Positions 22,921 through 36,111 of a DNA stretch of 64,000 nucleotides are shown here, piece by piece. The translations under genes were made by a program, and so were the position numbers. Every line of letters starts with the position of its first letter. Positions within the stretch are counted from its first letter, which is position 1. Origin of the DNA: Sipunculus nudus. Taxonomy: Eukaryota; Annelida; Sipuncula; Golfingiida; Sipunculidae. The notes under the pieces were generated by a model, which saw nothing but the letters and a program-made list of their open reading frames with translations, was not told where the DNA came from and made no database searches. The stretch lies in assembly GCA_026874595.1 (NCBI GenBank), contig CM049322.1:41288840-41352839 (forward strand), read 5' to 3'.

Positions 22921-25900
22921 CCCTCCCCTCACCCTGATATTTTTATAATATATTTAAAGTTCTTGTATTTAGAAACTCTGGCATATCTTTCTTTCACGTT
23001 TCTATTCATTATTTCACCCCAATTTTTGTTACAGCAATCATTTTTTAAGAAACACAACTTATAAACAAATACAAAACATAGAGACAGAGACATATATAAA
23101 ACGGATACAAATACATTCCATACATATAAAATAACATAGAAAGACATATAGCCAAATCATGTATGTTTTATATAATATGTTTGAGGTTTCACTCATGGAT
23201 GCTTATTCAGATGTTAAATGCAGTATTTATTTGATAATGATATATATGTGTTAATAAGGGTTTTTAAGAACAAAAAGAAAAAAAAAAGAGAATAAATTTT
23301 TTTATTCCTTTTTGTTTCTAAAAGATAATATGAATATTTTCCCATTAATCCATGTGACTCTTGATTTTATCACGTGTTATGATCGTTTTATGAACGTGTT
23401 TTACATATATTTTGAAAGTACTCAGTGTTAGGATTGTTTTGTTGCATGTACAATTATATATAATTTTCTTTGTTAATAGAAGTAATTTATCAATCACACT
23501 ATTTTTGGTTGAATTGAATATAACAGATTTTATATCAAACATCTCTTCATATATCCCATTATGTAGAGTTGAGAACCACATTTTTACTTGATATATTATC
23601 TGTTTAGTTTCTGTACAGTGCTAAAAAAGAAGTAATAATTTCACTTTTTCAGAGGTGCATAAAGAGAAAAGTGTTGTTTCCTTTTTTCCAATGATAAATA
23701 AAAATGGCTTAAAGGCAATAAATTGATGAATAGTTAAACTTGAACATTCTCAGTTCCTCTGATATGGTTATTCTTTACATATTCCGAAACGCTTCAAATA
23801 CAGTTTCTTGATAATTTTAATGCATATCTCTGTTCCATTTTTTTTCTCAATTTTGAAGGTGCTGTATATATCTAAAGTGTAAATTATTTATATATTGTGT
23901 ATGCTACTTTTCTCTTTTTTTTATATGTCTAAATATGAATTAAAGACACGTTTTGATTTTTTATCTGTTACCAATGCTTCCTTCCACCTTAACGGGATTG
24001 CATCCACTATACTCATGTATTGCATTTATTTAATATTTATTTACTGTTATCTGTTAGTTCTCTGTGGGACAGAAAGACATATTTTTCTCCATTATGCCCT
24101 TTGATATCCATTATACTTTTTATTCCAGCTATATGCAAAGTTTTATTGTAAACTATTTTATTACCGAATTTTATATGAGAGTTTTAAAATATAACTTCAA
24201 TTAGAATTTAATAACAAGTATTTACATGTTTAAAGTTAAATTTGCCCAAAATGTCAAATACTAGTACTTCTCTCCAAAATGTATGAAATATATTCCTGAA
24301 ATGGCGAAAATCATCAAATTTTAAATTACATCGGAATATAACTGATTCTAATATTTTAAGCTGAACATTAACTTTGTCTCCATCCGTCATGTATTATTCC
24401 AAAGAAAAATCTTTTAACCCATTCTATTTTTAATGCGTATATTTTGGATTTTATATGTGTCATGTAGAACCCTCTTTATCAATCGGTGCAAGTAAAGGTC
24501 GTTCTTTTTTATTTATTCTTTTTCATTTCCACCCACAGAAAAAAACTTATACAAGAGATAATCACTTTCTTTTAAATTATTTAGCGAAATATTTGACAAA
24601 ACTTGAAATGCATAGGTTAATTGTGATAAGATATTGACTTTTATAACAGCATTTTTACCTGAGAGTGACGTTATTCTTGTTGCCCATATATTTAAATTGG
24701 CTTTGGTTTTACTTAGTTTTTCTTTTAAATCTTTCATTTTTCGCTAATCTGAATGTATATATATTATCAAATATACCATGAATCTTTATAGGTTCTGTGC
24801 CCCACTTCAGTCCTAAGTTTTTCATACTGTCACATATATGTATAGTGTTTTATATTACTGGCATAACTATCTAAATTCATCTTAAGGCCTGAATTTTTCA
24901 AAAATTCAGAAATATTAAAATGGCTTATTTTATTGATTCCTGCCCTCCAGTAAGAAAGACAGCAAATCATCTGCATATTGTTTTAATTTATAGTCTTTAC
25001 AAGCGACATCTATCCCTTTTATTTTTATATTAATTTGTAATTTATTTGCCAATATTTCTGAAGGTAATAAAAATAAATATGGAGATGAAGGGCATTCTTG
25101 TCTAACACCTAGGGTAAGTAAAACAGTTGGTTGCCCACGCTCTGTTTATAACACAGCTACTGTCTGAATTTAATATATTAATCCTTTTTTAAAATGCAGT
25201 TCCAAAATGACACATAGGTAAAGTGTTTTGAATATGAGACTATTAAAAAAATCGAAATCTTTTTCAAAATCTATTGTAAAGAAGTAACTCTCTATATTAT
25301 GTCTATGAATAAGCAAATAAATCTAAAATTTTAACTATATTCTCCCAAATGTATCTATTTGTAATAAAACCTGTTTGATCTGGAATTATTAAAATGTATA
25401 AAACTGATTTAGGTTTGTTGTTTAGGGGTTTGGCAATAATTTTGTAATCCATGTTTTAAAAATGAGAGAGTGCGCCAGTTCTTTAAAACAAGTGTATCTT
25501 TATCTTTCTTAGATATTAGGCACAGGATCCTTTGACGCATAGTGGTTGTTAAGGATCCAGTTCGAAAGAGTATTTAATTGCATTAATATAGTATTCTTTA
25601 ATATGAATAAAAGAAAACTATAATAATCAGCAGAAAAGCCATCTAGGCCTGGTGTTTTTTTCATCTGAAGAGTTTCTATGTACTAAATAGCTCTGCAGGA
25701 TTAATATCTTTATCACACATTTGTTTATCTTCCTGTGGCAGGATTTAAATGTTATCTAACGATTCATATTTTTTTAATGGAATTTTCCATGTTAACTCTG
25801 TATATTGAGATTTATAAAATTTTATCTGTTCTTCAAGAGTACCTTCTGTGTCACTATTTATTATCTGTCAGAATGTGAATCAATTTTTTGTTCGTAGTTT

Positions 25901-26080
25901 TTTATCTATGTTTAAAAAATATTTTGTTAGTTTGTTTCCTTCTGTATACCATTTACATTTACATATTACCATGGCAGCTGCCTTAACCTTTCTCAACAAA
26001 TTCTTTGTGTATTTACTGTAACTTCCGATCTTAATTTATCTGCAATACTGATCATTAAGTAATGTTGGTTTTGAGCTTTA

Positions 26081-26126
<46 letters not shown>

Positions 26127-26420
26127 GCTATAATGTTGTTATTATAATTTTTCTTTTTGTTGGTAGCAAATAAAGGGTTTCTTCTCTTATTTGGCATTTT
26201 AGTGTGTCCCATAATAGGGCTGAATTTGCATCTTTATTGTTCAATACTGTTTGATGTATACAACTTTCAATGTTGTTCAGTGATAAGTTCAGTTTCCAAT
26301 AGCCCGGTCCCCTTTTAAAATTACTTAAGCTTAACTTTATTTATATATCAACGAATCGTCTGTTTTTATATGCTGACTCAATGTCTGAGAAGTCTTTATA
26401 GTTACCTAGGCTTTCGCTTA
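22921..26420 (-). pseudogene. decayed non-LTR (LINE, L1/Tx1-like) retrotransposon, minus strand
   Basis: Fragments of one LINE ORF2 appear in order down the minus strand, in shifting frames. The endonuclease-RT linker GPGYWKLNLSLNN is near 26310, with LLWDTLKCQIREETL near 26200. The RT block TPGLDGFSADYY is near 25640, GVRQECPSSPYLFLLPSEIL near 25100 and the catalytic QYADD near 24985. The post-RT region, with LNIWATRITSLSGKNAVIK, is at 24737-24513. Remnant 3'-ORF sequence lies near 23581-23345. Only the last two pieces are open for more than 70 codons. Many stops and indels mark it as dead. The 5' end (AP-endonuclease) is missing or unrecognisable, and a (CT)n tract interrupts it at 26085-26124. 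Clade placement is by motif style only. Confidence 0.8.
26085..26124. repeat. (TC)20 microsatellite
   Basis: Perfect TC run inside the decayed LINE. Confidence 0.95.
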
Positions 26421-26439
26421 TTATAAATAATCTAACCCG

Positions 26440-27349
26440 GAGATGGCTGGACAGCGTTCATAGGTTAGTTATGCGAGCTCTGTGTTTCCTCTCTATACAT
26501 GTACCTACAGTTCTGTGGTATGATATATTCATTCATACATTTGAATAACTACCCTAACTCTTTCGAGGATGTTTACATATGAAACACTGTGAAACTCTTA
26601 TAGAGGAAAAGTAAATACCGTTAATAACTCTAATGGAAATTGAGCAGAATATGCCTACACGTATAATCGTTGCAAATATTTGCTAGAATGTTAACAGCTC
26701 CAAGGAAAGAATAAAATAATAATATAATCTAATATAAATTTGTCAGATCTACAACTGAAACTACAGTTTGTGCGGATAATTAAACAAAAGATATTAAAAT
26801 GGTAGTTTCGTCTTGATAAATGCTTGGATATGGCAATGCTAATGTCATGACATTACTTCCTGTTACTGCGTGAATAGCCATTAAACACATATTTGGGTAA
26901 AGAAAGACAATACCAATATATGTATCTATTATCTTCTTTTAACGGTATAACATTGTCTATCATCCACATTTATTATCACATCTCACAATCCCATTAATAA
27001 TTACAACTTCTATGTGGATAGGCTTATACCATTTGGCTGTGTTCAAACATGGGAGTTCGACTACGAATCCAAACTCTGTTCCCTTTGATAACACCCTTTA
27101 TACATGATATTGTATTATTATTTAATATATTTAATTAAAATATTGAACTGTATAATGGTCATAATATGTTAAATGCATTCAAGGTCACATTTGTCTCGGT
27201 CATCTATAGTTTCCGTTCATGAAAGTATATATCAGTGTTGCGGAGTAGCCAAAATTGGACGTGTAAGTTATAAAAATAATATATAGCCAAACAAGCTACA
27301 ACTACACGGTACACAAAAGAACAAGCTTTTAATAAAGAAGAAAGATCAG
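26440..27349. repeat. 3' flank of gene 5, duplicate of 13533-14561
   Basis: Starts at GAGATGGCTGGACAGCG and follows 13533-14561 block by block up to the stop codon of the receptor gene. The breakpoint near 26440 marks one edge of the segmental duplication that produced genes 3 and 5. No gene is seen in it. Confidence 0.75.
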
Positions 27350-29536
27350 TCAAATTTCATCATAAATCTCTACTTCTATATCTGGACTTGTATCAAGCTC
27401 TGAATCATCGTGTTCGGTTGCTTGGGTTACAGACCTCTCGTGGAAAAGGGGATCTTTAAGTGTTGTGACAGGTTCTTCGTAACCAAGGGGATCCATATAT
27501 TCTTCTGGTGGTAAATGAGAATCTTCAGATATTATATCCGACTTTGTAATGCAAGTACAACAGTTTTTATCTCTGGTTGTCTTAGGTTCTCCACGACTGA
27601 TTCCAGGGTCAGGGCTGTACATATCGGGCTCAGTAGGATCAGCGTAGATATGGGCTGACCGTCTTGAGGTTACTTTCCTGCGTTTCCCTTCTGTGTAGTC
27701 AATGGCAACGAGTGGAACCATCGGTAATGGGCGCCTTGGTAGCTGTCGTTTCCTAAACCATTCCCGACAGGACTCCAGACATTTCTTGTATACACAGAAC
27801 ACACACAGTAACAGAAATAAAGCTGTAAATCCGGCAACTGCCCCACCGATCCAAACTTTTATCTGCAAGTACCATATTCATAATTGCATTAATAAGTTAT
27901 AAAAGTCACTGCAGTCTAACTAAATAAGGCTATATATCATATCGAGCTCATAGAAATTCTGGGAAAAGATTACGACCTTCTTATTTCAACCCTCGGTCAT
28001 CTTTGGATAAAATACTGACAGAGCAGTTTTATCATATGAACGAATACTTATAATTTTTGTTGTTTGTTTACATTTTGCTTTTCTGTTTTATCGCAATTAT
28101 GATGAGAAAGCAATGCATCGACATAGATAACAAGCTCCAATGGAGGGTGACATTTGTATGGTGACTTTCTTTATATCTGCCTTTTTCCATATTCAATTAC
28201 AATTAATATTTAAATAAAAATATATAATTGATGGGATTTAAAAAAGTTTTTCTTATTGTAAAATGGCCATTAAGTGTTGCTGCACTACCTGACTTTTCCA
28301 GCCGTTTTCAGTACGAGGCGTGGTCGGTCGTGTTTCCTCTGTCGTCTGCTCAACAATAGAGGGACTTGTAGAATGATGGGCATAGGTCACGGTATGTGTG
28401 GTAGTTATTACTTTTGCGTGATGACCACTGGTGAAGCTTTGGTGAATATGGTGTGTGCCGATACCATTGGAAGCTTGACATGTATAATTAGCGGTTCCTT
28501 TGACTGGCTTCATATAAACACTCAAACTCTGCTCTTGTAAAGGCCCTCCATCTATCTTGAATTCTCCGTGAGCAGTTACCAAAGTAACTCCCGGAGGGGG
28601 GTTTCCGTTCCCGGTACAAATTATTGCGTCCTCATCTTGTTTTAGATTCACAATCGGAGAACGACAAATAGTTGACCCATTCAGAATGTTTAGGAATTTT
28701 TCCCATTTTTTATTCTGTGTAACGTCATAATATATAAACGATTGATAGACCTTGTTCTCCAGAGAATTTATATGACCGAGGTTTTCCATTTCTTTAGGGC
28801 CATCGCATGCAAAGTAGATCTTACATTTAAGCAGTGGACTTAACTTATCTGAGGGATACTTGCATCCGCAGTAGAGAGGATTTCCAGTGAGCTGTATTGA
28901 AAATGCACAGTGCTGTATTATAGGAAACACTGGTATACTGTTATTGCTGAAATCTATGAACTTTACCCCCTGGGGCCAGGAAGCATCTTCTTGTATAGAT
29001 ACAATCTCATTGCCATCTAGAAGTAGCACCAATATCCTCTTCAAATTCTTAAAATGACTGCACTTGAAATGAGTTAGTACATTATGACTTAGGTCCAAAT
29101 ATCGTAGGTTGTCCAAACCCTGAAAGGTCTTGTTAGAAAGTGTCCGTATCTGATTATTGTTAATTGATAGCACTTCAATGCTTTCTATACCATCAAATGC
29201 CCCATTGTGTATTAGACGGATGTTATTTTTATCTAAGAATAATTTTTTTGCTCCCCTCCAACCTTTGAACAAAGATGTGTTTAGACTGTCAATCAAGTTA
29301 CCAGTTAGTACCAGTCTTTCAGTGTTTTCCAGGTCTTTAAACGATCCTCTCTCTATGGTTCGGATATCACATGATTCAAGTCGGATATGGTGCAAGGCAG
29401 ATATTCCTCGCATAAAGCTGTGATCTAAATATCCACTCCAGTTTTGATATCCACAAAAGAAACACACCTCAGGAAGACAGCAATAATGAAAATCAAAATG
29501 GAGAAAAATTACCATGAAGCTGAATACCACTTTCAT
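27350..29536 (-). CDS. LRR-Ig single-pass receptor, YDEI-tail subfamily (gene 5)
   Basis: Exons 29536-28289 and 27862-27350, phase-0 intron of 426 bp (donor CAG|GTAGTG, acceptor CTTGCAG). Product 586 residues, the same length as gene 3. An in-frame ATG also occurs at 29584 and another between; I chose the ATG at 29536 (MKVVFSF) because it matches gene 3 and gives a clean signal peptide. Order: signal peptide; CFFCGYQNWSGYL; LRR1 with ESCDI; about seven LRRs with EDASWP; LRR C-cap NPLYCGCKYP; Ig-like domain (ICTGNGNPPP ... YTCQASNGIGT); stalk; membrane helix; RPLPMVP at 460-466; Y489ADP; CCTC at 517-520; Y538MDP; Y544EEP; Y583DEI. The N-terminal LRRs differ much more from gene 3 than the LRR C-cap and tail do. 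Role by architecture: tyrosine-signalling surface receptor of unknown ligand. Confidence 0.88.
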
Positions 29537-29627
29537 TGTTGTTTCGTGCACTGTCATCAAGAGGAAGGCACGCGAGCCTTGCATGCTTCTTCATTGTATG
29601 ATTCTACACTAGGATGTACGTAGGAAC

Positions 29628-29640
29628 CTCTTTATATTTG
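29628..29640 (-). promoter_or_regulatory. conserved TATA-like element of gene 5
   Basis: CAAATATAAAGAG on the minus strand, about 92 bases upstream of the ATG. It is identical to 18210-18222 in front of gene 3 and embedded in a shared block. Confidence 0.5.
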
Positions 29641-31448
29641 TTTGTCTGTCGAATCTAGAAAAGCGACATAGAGTAGATAATTCAGTTATATATTGGTTTG
29701 CATATTTGAGTATGTTTGCATGAAAGTATTACATGAGTAAACTTGAGCTTAGGCCATTATGGTTATTGTGATATTACTGCAAACCGCCCGGAAAATATAA
29801 CCTATTTAGTGTGGGATGATATGCGAGTACATTGAGTTTTCTGTCCCCTGAACATAAATATTTCTAAATATGAATATTCGTATGAGTCGAATCATTTGTT
29901 TATCATGGAGATAGTTACACAAAACCCAATACATATATTTACATGTTTCCAGATGCTGTGATGCTACATCTTCTACATCTTCCTCATTTTACCGGTAAAT
30001 GATGTGAAGGGTATGAGTTTGGGAATATATACTTGGCCTTCACATAGAGAAACAGTTATTCAACTGATTGATGGCATGTTTTATATGTGCGTAGGTTAAT
30101 TGCTTATGCTGGTGATACAATATATACATTCATTAGAACAATTAGGCATGTCTGTTTCCTCAAGCGTTTACACACTTATTATAAATTATGACACACTTTC
30201 AATTACAATATAAATATATACATTCATGTCAAGTATATGCGGCTAAAATCAATTAGGCAAACCCTTATTCATGTATAATTATTTTTCAAACAAAGTAGGA
30301 CGTCCTCGTTCTTGGCAAAATTGCAATATTTTCATTAATCTGTCTTAATCGGTTCACTGGTACTCATTATTAAGTTTTTAGGGTTTATGATCTTACTCTC
30401 ATCCTACTTTACAATTAACTTTCTGGTCTTTTGGGCCTGTTCAATCTTGTAGCCTTTCTCACTTACCTCTGGAATATGCAAGCAAGCAGCCACGCACGGC
30501 TTTTTTTCTACATTTTGTCTGCTGCCTATACTTGACCAGCACCAATTCAGGGGCCTCCTGCATCAAGATGTGAAAATGAAGGGGCTGATCCAGTAGGCTG
30601 GAGTAGGGGGTTTAAAGTTATCTCAGCGTGAGAAATTACTTTTAGCAGTATTTCTAGTAAAACAGTTTAAGGCTACCCCCCTCCTTCCCTTTTAACGTAT
30701 TAGTACTGTGTATGAATTGACTCCTTCCTTAGAAAATTCATAGAGAACCCCCCCCCCCCCCCGAAATTGTCAAAGAATATTAAGAATACATGTATTTAGA
30801 AAACGTTTGGGTTTTTTACACTCAATACGTTTATAATTATTTTACATTTTTTAAAAGCAACTGAATATCAGTCACATGACCCCCATGATTTGCCTGTTTC
30901 CTGTCTGTGTAGCAGTTATACACCTCTTGCTAAATGTCATGGTCCAGGTCTTTTAGTCAAACAAATCGGGGTTTCATTATGAACTACAGTATTATAATAG
31001 CTTATACTAAACATTGAGAACTTACCTCTCACTCAATTGTACATGAACTATTTCATAATGTAGGCTAAAAGCAAAGTCGTATCATTTCGTAAAATGTACA
31101 TGCTTTGCTTAGGACAAAGATAATGTTAAGTAAACCTATAAAACGTACAGGAAAGGAGTGATCGTTCAGTGGTGTAATCGCCTTTTAAACCCGCCATAAC
31201 CAGCGATCATCGTTAACATCAAGATTTGGCTTGGAGCTGGATATTTTCATGCAGGTCTTTACGAAAATAGGTCCCTTCATTTGCATTCTCCATTTTCCAA
31301 TCTCTCTCGGGTCACTCGGTAATTCAACAGCATGGTATCTGGTATTTATATTCAGAATAGAGCAATTTCAAAAATGGATAATACTTTGAAAACTAATTAA
31401 AACACTGAACCTTGCGTTTAAGGTTGCGTTTTATATGGCCAATCTATC
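29641..31448. other. upstream flank of gene 5 and intergenic DNA, no gene seen
   Basis: The proximal 600 bases are related to the flanks of gene 3 and of the pseudogene (30109-30215 resembles 20557-20640). The rest has no coding signal. A 14-base C tract lies near 30750. Confidence 0.45.
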
Positions 31449-31595
31449 ATTTTATTGTATTTACATGATATTTTATTATAGTTACATTATATTTTATTGT
31501 ATTCATATGACATTTTATTGTATTTTCATGATATTGTATTGTATTTACATTACATTTTATTGTATTTACATTAAATGTTATTGTATATACATCAT
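31449..31595. repeat. 21-bp minisatellite, 7 copies
   Basis: Seven units of 21 bp on the pattern ATTTTATTGTATTTACATGAT, without length variation but with several substitutions per unit. Confidence 0.85.
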
Positions 31596-31814
31596 ACTCG
31601 TTATATAAGATTTCGGGAAAGATACTCTGTTCTCCGGAACGAAGTATAGTGTAATTTGCTCTGACAATTAAAATAATAATAATATTGTGCCCTACGTGAT
31701 TCTTATTTGAAATCCATTTTGATCATGGAAACCCTAGTTTTTTTTCTACCGAACTGGTATACCAAAACAATAATTATTTATACTCATACGAGATCACTGT
31801 TTGTGGTATTACAG

Positions 31815-32770
31815 AGCTGATATCGGTGAAAATGGAAAATGTATAGATTTTGGATTATGGGACAGTCGTGGAACACCTAGAACATATTATCTGATTTATA
31901 GAGCTATTGTAGAACAAATTGTCAGTTTAGGAAAATAATTAATTATAGATATAGAGGGATGTAAGTTAATGTGTCACACACAATCAGGAATTAAACAAGT
32001 TGAAGAAACAATTACAAACGAAATGTATGACAATCAAATTGACCAGAAAAGACCTAAACTTTATTCAGAAAATGCTAAATTAACTCAAAAATATAATCTA
32101 AATGAGACAGAATGGAGCTTCCATTTCCAGGTGCTACAAAATATAACAAAGGTTAGGAAATATGTTGAATTTCAATATAAGATATATCATAACTGTCTAT
32201 TTAAACAAAAACAATTTATTCAAGTGGACGATTATAAAAAAATAAAAATGTACGTTTTGTAAACAAAACGAAGAAAACGACACAGTTCTGGAAAGGTGTT
32301 TATAGAAAATTTCATTTTGAATCATATTTGGAAGAGGAAAAATATAAAATATTAGGCATGTCAGGGGATGATATGGCTTTCAATAAGGTTGCGATACATG
32401 CACGTTACTTTATTAATAAATGTAAATTATCTGACAGAAAACCAAAGTTTCATGGATTTTTTAAATTTTCTAAATATATGAAAAAGATTGAACGTACGGG
32501 CACAAAAGAAAGCACGACTTGTATTAAAACATGAGTAAAAATGTGGGATCTCATTCCCTTACCTAAAGGGAAAAAGGAATAAGACAAATATTGCTAAGTC
32601 AGTTTATATTGTTTAATGTAATCTCATGCTTGGACTCTATTTTGTTTGTTCTTGTTTACTGTTTATATGTTGTGTCGTATGTAAGTATGTTCTTTGTATG
32701 TAAATTGTTGTAATATAGTATGTGTTAAAAATACCAGATCACAAGAGAAGTTGAATTCAAAGAAGAGAAT
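31815..32770 (+). pseudogene. LINE 3'-end fragment (ORF2 C-terminus), plus strand
   Basis: Open stretches at 31969-32262 and 32328-32534, with the frame shifted between them, resemble the C-terminal region of LINE ORF2 proteins. WSFHFQVLQNITK and FQYKIYHN are followed by a Cys motif, KCTFCKQNEEN...LERC, near 32250-32300, and then GDDMAFNKVAIHARYFI. No RT domain is present, so it is a 5'-truncated copy, as expected for target-primed integration. The AT-rich tail to about 32770 would be its 3' UTR. Recognition rests on motif order and is moderately secure. Confidence 0.65.
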
Positions 32771-35215
32771 TAAACATTGTGTCTTTGTTTTCGTTCAATT
32801 GAATTGAATGTCAAAGCTTGAAGAATATAATGTCACGGAAATAAAAATGACTATAAAAACCAATATTGTAATACTTACGGCCATAATAAAACATGTATAA
32901 TAGTCTAGTCATGCTTATGCAAAAACGTAATTGATTTTCAGTTCGAAAAAAAAATCAAGATATATTTTAGATCTAAAATGTTGTAATCTCTTCATTCTAT
33001 TGTACACGGCATAATTCATTTGAAGGACCATTGATCCCCTGAAAATCCATCAGTTGCATGACAACCATGCTTTGATTGTTTCCACTCTATGTAGCAGTGA
33101 TATATCTCTTGTTTAAGATCATGATCGAGATGGTTCATAAAAAGGTGCGGTCTTAGTGCGAAATATAGTAAACATGGTTTGGCTCATAACAGCGTTTTCT
33201 TACTACATAGGTGATGAACACATCCAAAATGATTATCCAATTTCGTATGCAACAAAAAAAAGGGGAAAAAATCAAAATACGCAGGCATATGACGAATGGG
33301 ACATTTACAAAACTTTCCATCGCAAGACTTTGGTCATATCCATGTCAGCAGGATGAATTTTGAAAATGATGCATGCTTTCGGAAAAGGTTCCATTTTTTA
33401 TCTGACCAATTTGTTTATTATATTGTATTTGGGTTACATTGTTTTCTGTTTTATTTAAAATTTACATTAGGGTTATATTAGATTAAGAGAACGATACTTT
33501 ATGCTCTTTTACAAAGTATATGTGGACTTTGCTGTAGCAATGATAATAATAATAATTATAATAACAATAATATCAATATCATGTTGATTTGATACTCTGA
33601 TGGAAACTCTGAGCTTTCAAACTTAACAGTTGTTATTATTTATGATTAACACATATTTTTTATATCCATTCTAATACAGTGAAATGAAGACCACCAATGG
33701 GACTCCGAGGTAGCATTTTCTCGTCTATGCGAGGTGTCATATAAAGATAAAATTAGAATCGAGACGGAGATAAAGTGACCGTTATTTTGAGGTGATCGCT
33801 AAAATGATGTAGTCGTTATAAGAGGTTTTACTGTACCATATTTAAAAGAAACTCAGATTTTAGGTGCCGATGAAAATACAGCAAAATATATAATAATTAA
33901 ATTCGACAGTCTTAAACACTCGTTTTGTGGTCTCGCAGAATAAATGTCAATATTTACGATGAAATTTTACCAGCACTTGTCTGGACTTTAAAGAGGAACT
34001 TCTGTGTCTAACATTTACTATCTGAGACTCACACAATGACGATGGATGTTATTATTAAGAATTGGATTATGCAGTCCAAGTAAAGTTCAACTATATTGAA
34101 AAATATATATAACTATACAATGGATGTTTTCTTCTCCATATATATTTAATTATATATTTAAATAGAGAACAGGAGGTAGAAAGGATATGCTTCCGATGAT
34201 GGCAAAAGGCAGAATGAAATCACCAGTCTACTCATACAACCCACCTATTAGGAAAAAAGTATCCTAATTATATGCATGTTGGTAGTTTGTGCGGATTTGA
34301 CGTACGTTTTTCGGTTCCCGCCCGTACACTGTTGCTGTATTACATATGATCACTATTTCAGTGCCTTTGCGTGTGATTGGTGCAATTTAATTTTCAAGCT
34401 TTGCCATTGGATCATCTATGCTGAAGCACGAAATCAGTAGTTTAATCTATCTAAGATCATGGAGATATCCAAGCATATATTGAATTCATGGACTTAATTC
34501 CAGATGCATACGCGGATGATTTTAAACACCGAGATAAAAGAATATAGAACTGCGTCCTGCGGTTTACTCATTCTGTTACACTTTTCCACCCAATATACAA
34601 AGATTGGGATAAATGTTTTTCACAAATGAACCTGTAAAGGTATTAGTATAACATGAAAAAAAGGAAAAGGGTAATATTCTCTGCTAAGGAACATTTCTGA
34701 CACGTTTGTACCGTTATTTTGATGGGCTCCCTTGCTTTAGGAGTAAAGCAAACTACTCAGGGCAGGGATTATGGGTTCAACTAGCCGAACAGCAGTAAGA
34801 ATTTTCACGGTCACCCCCTCTCAAGGGGAGAGCCCTAAAGGCTTAATAGGAAATCTGTATACAAAAGGCGTGAACAGTTCACAAACGTTGGCGCCTGTGG
34901 TGGTCTTTCGTTTCTATGACCCAGTAATGGGGTTGATGCCTCAGAGAGGTCCTCGCAGGTGCGATAGAAAATAAGGCTTGAGTGTCACCAGTATATAAAT
35001 GATCGGAAGCGATGGTTTCTACCTTGTCTTGATACCTCAACACAAATATAATTCTATAAATGTATAAACTTATGTCAATGATCTGGGAAATTATTAATTT
35101 AAAATCTGATGTTTACTTTTACTTGAAATGACAATAGGAAAATGACCACCGGGCAGTTAACCCTGACAATGGCCCCCATAAATACATTTTAAAGTATATA
35201 TTTTGCAACAAAGAG

Positions 35216-35217
<2 letters not shown>
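32771..35217. other. intergenic, no gene seen
   Basis: AT-rich. A TAA/TAATAA run lies near 33543-33570. A short block near 34930-35060 resembles 10960-11130 (dispersed repeat). Open frames of 60-67 codons show no family features. Confidence 0.4.

Positions 35218-35282
<65 letters not shown>
35218..35282. repeat. (TA)32 microsatellite
   Basis: Uninterrupted TA run. Confidence 0.95.
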
Positions 35283-35285
<3 letters not shown>

Positions 35286-36111
35286 GTGATCAATTTACAT
35301 GTTTGTCAGTTGCATTCAGTGTTTATTGTTAGGGGTTTTCTGTCTCTAGTTGATTGGGTAGTTGTCGAGGATAATTAAAAGTTGGCAAGATAAAGGTTAA
35401 ATGAAACTTCTTTTTCACATCTGGAATTAAACTGGAAAATTACTTGCATATGATTTTTATTCGAAATCTGAATATCATGCACAAGGAAAAATGGTAAATC
35501 AATGGCTATTTCTATAGATTTGGTTTAAGTATTTTCGTGTCTACTTTGGAGATAAAGTAAAATCAGATTAACAAGGCATATAAAAACGTGTGTGTTTTCA
35601 ATATGTCAAAATAATATTCTTCAACATACATTACCTTATTCTCTAGTATTATGTTGTAAAACATTATTGAAAGGGAATGCTTAATGTTAATAAACCTGCC
35701 TTAAAAATGGAAAAAAAATTACAGAACATATGCGTATTGATATAGCATAAGTATGTAAGTTCATCTAAGTACACTATTCATTTATGTCCAGGCTGGAAAC
35801 TCTGACTCAGTTCCATCTTTTTATGTTCTGCATTATAAATTTAATCAATAGATCCAATGCCACCACCAAGCATCTGTAGAGCGATGCAAGTGTTGACTCT
35901 TTCTGTCCCATAAAGACGCTCCTGCGCTGGAGCAATATTTGAAACTTGCTTTCCGATGAAAAAAAACTATAAAACGCTGCAACCACGTTCAGACCGAGAA
36001 ATGATACGCATAACGATACGCGATTGGAAAGCATAATACCACCATCACATTCCCAAGAGTGGTACAAGACAAAAGTAGAAGTCTATCAAATGCTGCAGTA
36101 CATGAACACAT
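35283..36111. other. intergenic, no gene seen
   Basis: AT-rich with no supported gene or repeat. Confidence 0.35.
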
